Shown here in pieces: positions 54,604 to 61,330 of a stretch of DNA of 64,000 nucleotides. How positions within the stretch are numbered: the first letter of the stretch is position 1; every line of letters starts with the position of its first letter. Location of the stretch: positions 7,342,001 through 7,406,000 of the forward strand of contig NZ_CP139247.1 of NCBI RefSeq assembly GCF_034087045.1, in the 5' to 3' direction. The stretch is from Chitinophaga sancti. Lineage in GTDB: Bacteria > Bacteroidota > Bacteroidia > Chitinophagales > Chitinophagaceae. A model generated the notes under the pieces. That model was not told where the DNA came from. It ran no database searches and worked only from the letters and a program-made list of their open reading frames with translations. The position numbers and the translations under genes were made by a program.

Positions 54604-54664
54604 AACTTTAATTCCACCTAAGTTTTTTGCCCGGAATTCCACACCCCGAGGTTTAAGTGGACGG

Positions 54665-54672
54665 CAAAGATA
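54665..54672 (-). promoter_or_regulatory. -7 element of rpsA
   Basis: The minus strand reads TATCTTTG, a match to TAnnTTTG, about 60 bp before the TTG start and 22 bp before the alternative GTG. Confidence 0.5.
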
Positions 54673-54858
54673 CTACAATCTTCAAAAAAAAAGCGTTAAA
54701 ATTCAATTCTTAACAGCCTGGAGCGTATTTTGAGATACTCCTACCTCCGGAAACTATGACAGTACACGATTATAACCCCACAGACTGCTAATTCCGGCAC
54801 AATTTTTTAGGCTAAAATTGTTGACTAACGAATGCGGATTTTGTACTAATTTTCATGT

Positions 54859-55743
54859 ATGAACGGAACTTCTTTCAGATCAGATATACGATATTGGCTT
54901 AGACAGGGAAACACGATTAACCATTTACTTTTCTGGAACATTGTTGTTTTCCTTGTACTGAATATACCCCGGTTGATTGCTAACTTTTCACCCGCTGCAG
55001 CCGGCGTCTACAATATGATATTTGACGAAGCATCTCTACACTCCTTTCTCCCTGTGTTTATTACCAAACCGTGGGGCCTGGTGACCTATATGTTCTCACA
55101 TGTTGAAATATTTCATATATTCTTCAACATGCTGAACCTGTATTACTTTGGCAACTTATTCCGCTCCTTCCTGGGCAATCACCGGATTTTTCCACTTTAT
55201 CTGCTGGGTGGCCTGATGGGTGGTCTTGCTTACCTGCTGGTATTTAATATTATTAAGACGACTGACTATCCCCTGATGGGTGCCTCTGCCTCTGTCATGG
55301 CCTTACTGATCGCCTGTGCTACCAAGATACCCAACTATGAGGTAGGCCTCATGTTCCTCGGCGCCGTTCGCCTTAAATGGCTGGCACTCGCCGTACTGGT
55401 TCTGGATATTCTCGCTATAGGCCAGGGTAATACCGGCGGCATAGTGGCACACCTGGGTGGTGCGCTCATTGGATTCCTTTATATTAAACTGCTGGATAAC
55501 GGAACCGACCTTTGCCAGCCACTCATCTGGTTGTTTAACCGCAGGGTCAGGGTCGAGGCGATGCAAAGCCGCAACCGCCGCTCTTTCAAACCGAAGAAGT
55601 CTCCACTCAAGGTAGTAAAGAATTACCCGGAGGAAAATAAACAGCTCAGACTCGACCAACTACTTGACAAAATCAATGACAAGGGCCTTGAAAGCCTGAG
55701 TCCTGAAGAGAAAGCCTGGCTGAATAAAATGAGCGAGGAGTAA
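54859..55743 (+). CDS. Rhomboid-family intramembrane serine protease
   Basis: A 294-residue inner-membrane protease. Six hydrophobic segments between residues 20 and 215. Conserved features: VTYMFSHVEIFHIFFNMLNLYYFG (H/N region of TM2), the nucleophile Ser in MGASASVMALL (GxSx), and the catalytic His in VAHLGGALIGFLY. A cytosolic C-terminal tail of about 75 residues is charged (SRNRRSFKPKK...). The substrate is unknown. A separate promoter precedes ispH downstream. Confidence 0.9.
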   Translation: MNGTSFRSDIRYWLRQGNTINHLLFWNIVVFLVLNIPRLIANFSPAAAGVYNMIFDEASLHSFLPVFITKPWGLVTYMFSHVEIFHIFFNMLNLYYFGNLFRSFLGNHRIFPLYLLGGLMGGLAYLLVFNIIKTTDYPLMGASASVMALLIACATKIPNYEVGLMFLGAVRLKWLALAVLVLDILAIGQGNTGGIVAHLGGALIGFLYIKLLDNGTDLCQPLIWLFNRRVRVEAMQSRNRRSFKPKKSPLKVVKNYPEENKQLRLDQLLDKINDKGLESLSPEEKAWLNKMSEE

Positions 55744-55765
55744 AACGGAAACTACCCGCATGTAA

Positions 55766-55804
55766 ACACATTTTGGCCTCTCCACATCAAAATGTGTAAC
55801 TTTG
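55766..55804 (+). promoter_or_regulatory. ispH promoter with overlapping inverted repeat
   Basis: TAACTTTG (55797-55804) matches TAnnTTTG. A perfect 10-bp inverted repeat, ACACATTTTG (55766-55775) and CAAAATGTGT (55788-55797), spans the region just upstream and touches the -7 element, as expected for an operator. It could also serve as the rhomboid terminator, but no T run follows. Confidence 0.5.
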
Positions 55805-55812
55805 TCGACAAC

Positions 55813-57039
55813 ATGAAAACGTTCAACGTACCTATCATCTACCGGAGTCCGCTCATTACAGCTATTAAAAACAGCCGTAAGAAACAGGATCGCATGAAAA
55901 AAGATTTCACGCCTACTGTTCTTGACTTTGGTCCATTAAAGATATTACTGGCCCGTCACTTTGGCTTTTGCTACGGTGTGGAAAATGCTATCGAGATAGC
56001 ATTCAAAACTGTGGAAGAAAATCCAGGTAAACGGATTTTCCTGCTCAGTGAAATGATCCATAACCCACATGTTAACAACGACCTGCTGGCCAAAGGCGTA
56101 CAGTTCATGATGGATACCACCGGCCGTCAGCTAGTGCCATGGGAAACACTCACTCCCGAAGACATTGTTATCATTCCAGCCTTTGGTACGACGCTTGAAA
56201 TTGAAGCAAAACTGAGTTCCCTGGGTATTGCACCATTACAATATAATACCACCTGCCCGTTTGTGGAAAGGGTATGGAACAAAGCCGAGCAGATTGGCCA
56301 ACAATCATATACCGTGATTGTACATGGTAAACCAGGTCATGAAGAAACCCGTGCCACCTTCTCCCACAGCCGGAGCAATACCCCGACTGTAGTAGTAAAA
56401 GATATGCAGGAAGCCCAGATACTGGCTACCTTCATTACCGGCGAACGACCTGCTGCTGAATTCTATGAGCGATTCAAAGGACAATACTCCGAAGGATTTG
56501 ATGTGGTAAAAGACCTGCAGCGCGTAGGCGTGGTCAACCAAACGACCATGCTGGCTACAGAAACCCAGGGAATCGCCGATTATATTAAGAACGTGATTAT
56601 GGACAGGTACGCCCTGACCCCTGAAAATGTGGGAGAACGCTTTGCCGATACAAGGGATACCCTCTGCTATGCGACCAACGATAACCAGAGTGCTGTAACC
56701 GGGTTACTGGAAGAACAGGCAGACCTGGCAATCGTAGTGGGTGGCTATAACAGTTCAAATACCTCTCACCTGGTAGAATTGTGCGAAGAAAAACTGCCTA
56801 CTTACTTTATAGCTGCTGACGATCAGATGATTTCGAGGAATAAAATCAGACATTATGACTTCCATCATAAGCAGGAATTAAACAGTGATGTATTTTTGCC
56901 TGAGAAAGATGTGGTGACAGTGATGATGACAAGTGGAGCAAGTTGTCCCGATGCCCTGGTCGAAGCAGTAATAAGGAGGTTATTATCGTTTTACGGACTG
57001 GAGCAACAAATAGAGAAGGTGATTGAAAATTACAAATAA
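55813..57039 (+). CDS. ispH: 4-hydroxy-3-methylbut-2-enyl diphosphate reductase
   Basis: A 408-residue Fe-S enzyme, the last step of the MEP isoprenoid pathway. Three cluster cysteines are present: HFGFCYGVENAI, YNTTCPFVERVW, and SGASCPDALVE. The substrate His residues are in EMIHNPHVNN and VHGKPGHEE. The longer Bacteroidota form with about 40 extra N-terminal residues is seen. The start ATG at 55813 lies only 8 bp after the -7 element, so the leader is very short. A next in-frame ATG at 55894 (MKKDFTPT) is the alternative. Confidence 0.94.
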   Translation: MKTFNVPIIYRSPLITAIKNSRKKQDRMKKDFTPTVLDFGPLKILLARHFGFCYGVENAIEIAFKTVEENPGKRIFLLSEMIHNPHVNNDLLAKGVQFMMDTTGRQLVPWETLTPEDIVIIPAFGTTLEIEAKLSSLGIAPLQYNTTCPFVERVWNKAEQIGQQSYTVIVHGKPGHEETRATFSHSRSNTPTVVVKDMQEAQILATFITGERPAAEFYERFKGQYSEGFDVVKDLQRVGVVNQTTMLATETQGIADYIKNVIMDRYALTPENVGERFADTRDTLCYATNDNQSAVTGLLEEQADLAIVVGGYNSSNTSHLVELCEEKLPTYFIAADDQMISRNKIRHYDFHHKQELNSDVFLPEKDVVTVMMTSGASCPDALVEAVIRRLLSFYGLEQQIEKVIENYK

Positions 57040-57040
57040 T

Positions 57041-57068
57041 AAAAAAGACACCTGACGGTGTCTTTTTT
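57041..57068 (+). terminator. Terminator after ispH
   Basis: AAAAAAGACACC pairs with GGTGTCTTTTTT, loop TGAC, directly after the stop. Confidence 0.85.
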
Positions 57069-57230
57069 CTTTGGGGCTAATCAATGCTAGTAATGCAGAG
57101 AAAAAAAGTTTTATATCGTAATTAGTTTAAACCTGAATCAAAAGTAATCTCTTCCACCCCTGCTGACAAATCACATTTATTATCCGGTATGCAATTCGGG
57201 GTAAGTGGCGTAAAACGCATTAAATCTGGT

Positions 57231-57995
57231 TTAGAATTGCATCGCTTTTTTCAAAAAATCTGCTTTTCGCCTTCTTGAAACTTCCACTTGTGTACCGTCA
57301 CTCATCAGCGCAAAACCACCTTCACCCTGTATATACGATTGCATCTGCTGCAAATTGATCAGGTGAGAATTATGTACCCTGAAAAAGTCTACATCCGTCA
57401 GCAATTCTTCAAACTCTTTCAGCGGTCTCGACACCATCAGGTTCTTTTTGTCTGTAAAAAAGATCCTTGTATAGTTTCCGGTGGACTCACACCGTACGAT
57501 GTTTTGTACCGGCATAAAAACTAATCCGTTAAGAGTCGGAAGAGCGATTTTTTTATGCGTCTGGTGCAAGGTTTTCATGTTCTGCAGGAACACATCCAGC
57601 GGAGAATTGCCGGGTTCCGATTGCTGCATGCTTTTCCTGCTTATACATTTATGAACGGCGTCCTGCAGCTCCTTCACACTAAATGGTTTGAGCAGGTAAT
57701 CAAGTGCATTGAACTTGATTGCCTTCAGGGCATACTGCTCGTAAGCGGTGGTGAATATGATGTCGAAATTGATTTTGTCAAAGAGTTTCAGTAGTTCAAA
57801 CCCATTCTGGTGAGGCATCTCTACATCCAGGAACACAACATCGGGATGTACTTCGTCAATCAGTTCCTTCGCCGCTTTTACGCTATTGACACCACCCAGC
57901 ACTGTTACTTCCGGGCATTTTTTGGCCAGCATGGTTTGCAGGGCATCTATACAATGCTGTTCATCGTCTACGATAATCGCTTTAATTTCGCTCAT
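57231..57995 (-). CDS. LytTR-family response regulator
   Basis: A 254-residue regulator, third of its type in the window. REC: AIIVDDEQHCIDAL, phospho-Asp in VVFLDVEMPHQNG, Lys in DYLLKPFS. LytTR domain (about 150-250): IALPTLNGLVFMPVQNIVRCES and DFFRVHNSHLINLQQMQSY. It follows the TPR-containing kinase gene after 18 bp on the same strand. Confidence 0.93.
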   Translation of the reverse strand: MSEIKAIIVDDEQHCIDALQTMLAKKCPEVTVLGGVNSVKAAKELIDEVHPDVVFLDVEMPHQNGFELLKLFDKINFDIIFTTAYEQYALKAIKFNALDYLLKPFSVKELQDAVHKCISRKSMQQSEPGNSPLDVFLQNMKTLHQTHKKIALPTLNGLVFMPVQNIVRCESTGNYTRIFFTDKKNLMVSRPLKEFEELLTDVDFFRVHNSHLINLQQMQSYIQGEGGFALMSDGTQVEVSRRRKADFLKKAMQF

Positions 57996-58013
57996 GCTTT
58001 AAAAATCCAGGGT

Positions 58014-59966
58014 TTAAAATATAAATTCTACAGGCAGCACAAGTGTGACCATTGTTCCTGTTGCTTTGCCTTCGTGGTCTGCAAGGTCTGTAATCCTTAC
58101 AGTGGCTTCTTTGGTATTATTGATTTTACGGATCAGGTCTATCCTGCCGGCTGTTACTTTCATCCCCATGCTACGGTGTGTCTGTCCTTTCTTTTCTTTG
58201 ATCTCCATTGCTTTTTTACGGCCTATCCCATTGTCAGTGACCAGGCAGGTCAGGGTACGTTCATTCACGGATACAGCTATTTCAAGTAAGCCTTTCCCGG
58301 ATTTATGTACCAGTCCATGCCAGATCGCATTTTCGACATAGGGCTGAATGATCATAGGAGGAATCATTACCTCTTCTTCATTAATGTCGTCGGACACTAT
58401 GATTTTGTACTCAAAGATATTATTACAACGTAATTGTTCCAGGTCCAGGTATAACCGCAGGGACTCCAGTTCCTTGTTGAGTGAAATGAAGGTATACTGC
58501 GTATTGTCAAGGATCATGCGCATCAGCCGGGAGAACTTGGTCAGGTAGTCGGACGCCTCCTCCTGGTTATTGCTCCAGATGAAACGGTGAATGGAACTGA
58601 GTGAGTTAAAGATAAAGTGAGGGTTCATCTGGGCACGCAGGGAACGGAGTTCCAGTTGTAAGGTCTGTTTCTTCGTTTCCAGGTTACGGTGCCGGATATA
58701 AAAGAACCCGCCAATGGCCAGCATGATCAGGAAACCACCGATAGACAACATGTACACGACATTGCGACGGGTACGGAGTTCATTCAGTTGCTTATCATGT
58801 TCCAGCATTTTGATCTGGTTATCCTTGCGGTCTACTTCGTAAATAGCCTGCATCTGGGCAAGTTCAAGGGCTGCCTTTTCGTCCAGGATACTGTCTTTGT
58901 ATACCAGTGATTTATCAGCGCATTCAAGAGAGCGACGAAAATCGCCACTGGCTTTATAGTCTGCCGCCAGGGCTTTGTAAGCCTCCTGCAGCATGTAATT
59001 GAAGCGCCAGTGCTGGCTCAGGTCTATACATTCCTGAAAGTATTTGCGGGCCTCGTCATGTTTGCCCATTAGGCTAAAGCACTTACCAATATGTAAGTAG
59101 CTCTCAGCAATATGTATTTTATCGTCCACCCCCACTTCTACTTCCAGTGCTTTGTTCAGGGCATCGAGCGCCTGGGCGTATTCTTTCTTTTCCTTGTAGG
59201 CGTCGCCGAGGGCATTGTAGCAAATGGCTTTGCCCATGGCATTGTCCAGTTGCATGTTCACCGCGAGCGACTTTTTATAATAATCGATGGCGAGGTCCAG
59301 TTTACCAAGGTACTGGTAAGCGTATCCCAGGTTGCCCAGGTTAATGGCGACACCAAGGTCATTTTTGTTTTCTTTTTCCAGGACCAGGGCTTTATTAAAA
59401 TGACTGATGGCATCTTCGTATTTGCCGGTGGAGAGGTTGATATTACCAATACTATTAATTGCAACACAAATGTTGCGTACATCATTCACTTTTTCAGCCA
59501 GTTGGAGGGCCTTGAAGTGATATTCAAATGCCTTCAGGGGTTTTTCCATGCGCCGGTAATCCACGCCGGTATTGTTGCGGGCGATGGCGCGCAGATGATC
59601 GTCTTTGGTATCATCTGCATATTTGATAGCCTTCTCGTGGTAATCCGCAGCCAGGATATATTCAGAGATATTCCTTTTTGCGGTACCAATTTCATTATAA
59701 ACATTAAACAGGGCCCTTGCAAATTTCAGGTGTTGAGCAAGGGTAACAGCTTCCTGGAAAAAGGGGTTTTCAATTTTGCGTTTGTCAAAAAAACGACTGA
59801 AGGTTTTCCCTTTATCTAACAGCCAGTTGACCTTAGTGGTATCTCCTCGGAGATTCCGGGCAGAATCAAGTGTTCTGTAAATGAAGGAAGAATCCTGTGC
59901 AAATGAAATGTCCACTTTAAACCCCAGGAACAAAAAGAGTAAAACGTAAGGTACTTGTTTCGCCAT
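58014..59966 (-). CDS. TPR-containing LytS-type sensor histidine kinase
   Basis: A 650-residue membrane kinase. Start MAKQVPYVLLFLFLGF (ATG 59964-59966), giving a signal peptide ending near SFAQ; the longer frame is discarded. An extracytoplasmic region (about 60-395) holds about eight TPR repeats (for example AINLGNLGYAYQYLGKLDLAIDYY). Then comes a coiled coil, one membrane helix (about 420-440, VVYMLSIGGFLIMLAIGGFFYI) and the kinase core with phospho-His in AQMNPHFIFNSLSSIH and the YVENAIWHGLVHKSGKG N-box. The TPR region is a probable ligand or partner sensor. It pairs with the LytTR regulator downstream. Confidence 0.92.
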   Translation of the reverse strand: MAKQVPYVLLFLFLGFKVDISFAQDSSFIYRTLDSARNLRGDTTKVNWLLDKGKTFSRFFDKRKIENPFFQEAVTLAQHLKFARALFNVYNEIGTAKRNISEYILAADYHEKAIKYADDTKDDHLRAIARNNTGVDYRRMEKPLKAFEYHFKALQLAEKVNDVRNICVAINSIGNINLSTGKYEDAISHFNKALVLEKENKNDLGVAINLGNLGYAYQYLGKLDLAIDYYKKSLAVNMQLDNAMGKAICYNALGDAYKEKKEYAQALDALNKALEVEVGVDDKIHIAESYLHIGKCFSLMGKHDEARKYFQECIDLSQHWRFNYMLQEAYKALAADYKASGDFRRSLECADKSLVYKDSILDEKAALELAQMQAIYEVDRKDNQIKMLEHDKQLNELRTRRNVVYMLSIGGFLIMLAIGGFFYIRHRNLETKKQTLQLELRSLRAQMNPHFIFNSLSSIHRFIWSNNQEEASDYLTKFSRLMRMILDNTQYTFISLNKELESLRLYLDLEQLRCNNIFEYKIIVSDDINEEEVMIPPMIIQPYVENAIWHGLVHKSGKGLLEIAVSVNERTLTCLVTDNGIGRKKAMEIKEKKGQTHRSMGMKVTAGRIDLIRKINNTKEATVRITDLADHEGKATGTMVTLVLPVEFIF

Positions 59967-60248
59967 GCAACAGCCAGGGTAATAGGCACAAGTTAAAAAC
60001 AAAAAGCGAAAGGGCGAAAGAATTCGCCCCTTCTTCCTATTAACCGAATACACCTACTGAAAACATGGGACCTGACAGGCAATGCTGCCCGCCCCACATT
60101 AAGTTTTTAATAATACCGGTACACCAAAAAAATGCCCGGGGGTATTAATATATATAGTATTGAGTGTTCTATACGGCTAATAGTAACAGGTCCCTGGATA
60201 TAGTTATAGAAAGATCGTCCAAAAGATCTCTTATGACTTCTCTTGACC

Positions 60249-60359
60249 ATGTATGGAAATATCGTTCGACGGCATATGTTAAATGACCGGGTACAACATT
60301 ATAACAACAATAAAATGCAGGAAATTCTAAAGGATGTGGAAAAACTATTGAAGGATTAA
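60249..60359 (+). CDS. Possible 36-residue small ORF
   Basis: An ATG-started frame coding 36 residues with a hydrophilic, Lys/Asp-rich helical C-terminus (KMQEILKDVEKLLKD). It sits in the 589-bp spacer between the TPR-kinase and cmk (59967-60555), which otherwise shows only AT-rich sequence around 60146-60160. I cannot assign a family. It may be noise or the end of a decayed gene. Confidence 0.2.
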   Translation: MYGNIVRRHMLNDRVQHYNNNKMQEILKDVEKLLKD

Positions 60360-60555
60360 CCGGAATTACTCACCGGAATGAAACAAATTTAACAAAGGTT
60401 TTTCTAATATTAAAATAAATTCAGGAAGAATATTCTATTTGGCAGGAGGGCCTCTCTGGCAGCAGGTATCAGGATGATCACCTGCTGTCAGGATGCTTGG
60501 TACTCAATTATTTTTTGCTTAGAACGTTGCTATTAAAGGATTTGTGGCTTTTTGC

Positions 60556-61242
60556 TCAGGACTTCACCATCACGGCATCGTCTACCCATTGTAATACTAA
60601 CTTCAGTTGCTCGTTTGGCGATAACTGGCTGTTATCCAATATAATAGCATCTTCTGCTTTACGGAGGGGGCTGATTTCGCGGTTGGTGTCGATGTAATCG
60701 CGTAGTTCCAGGTTTTCTTTTACTTCGTGGAGGGTGATGCTTTTGTTTTTAGCATAGAGTTCCTTAAATCGGCGTTCTACCCGGATAGCTGCTTCAGCAG
60801 TCATAAAGATCTTGAGTTCTGCATGGGGAAATACAGTGGTACCGATGTCGCGACCATCCATTACAATGCCTTTCTGCTTACCCATTTCCTGTTGCTGGGC
60901 GACGGCGAACTCCCTGACAGCCCCAACGGCGGCCACCTCACTTACTTTTTCAGCTACCAGCATTTCTCGGATCAGTTGTTCTACATTTTCGCCATTCAGG
61001 TTCATTTCGGATAAACCGGTGAGTGGGTTGTAGACGAATTCCAGCTGGATGTTTTTCAATGCCTGGGCTACCTCTTCAGGGTTGTTCCAGTCTATACGGT
61101 TCTGAATAAAATACAACGTGATAGCACGATACATGGCGCCGCTGTCGATGTATACATAATCCAGCTCCGCAGCTAACTGTTTGGCTAGCGTACTCTTCCC
61201 ACAGGAAGAATATCCATCTAAGGTGATGATAATCTTTTTCAA
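60556..61242 (-). CDS. cmk: Cytidylate kinase
   Basis: A 228-residue nucleotide kinase (CMP/dCMP to the diphosphate). The P-loop is in IIITLDGYSSCGKSTLAKQ, followed by YIDSGAMYRAITLY, the NMP-binding GIVMDGRDIGTTVFP and a LID region RVERRFKEL...LRDYIDTNREISPL. The start is TTG at 61240-61242, immediately before KKIIITLDG. The longer frame to 61341 would translate the upstream gene's terminator hairpin, so it is rejected. Confidence 0.92.
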   Translation of the reverse strand: MKKIIITLDGYSSCGKSTLAKQLAAELDYVYIDSGAMYRAITLYFIQNRIDWNNPEEVAQALKNIQLEFVYNPLTGLSEMNLNGENVEQLIREMLVAEKVSEVAAVGAVREFAVAQQQEMGKQKGIVMDGRDIGTTVFPHAELKIFMTAEAAIRVERRFKELYAKNKSITLHEVKENLELRDYIDTNREISPLRKAEDAIILDNSQLSPNEQLKLVLQWVDDAVMVKS

Positions 61243-61275
61243 AACTGTATGAATTAAACGGTGTAAAGGTAAAAC

Positions 61276-61311
61276 AAAAAAACGCTTCTGCCGGGACAGA
61301 AGCGTTTTTTT
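61276..61311 (-). terminator. Terminator after the repetitive surface protein gene
   Basis: A-run plus ACGCTTCTG pairs with CAGAAGCGT plus T-run, loop CCGGGA. It lies between the repeat-protein stop (61331) and the cmk start. Confidence 0.85.
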
Positions 61312-61330
61312 GTGATGTATCCGGGTATGA

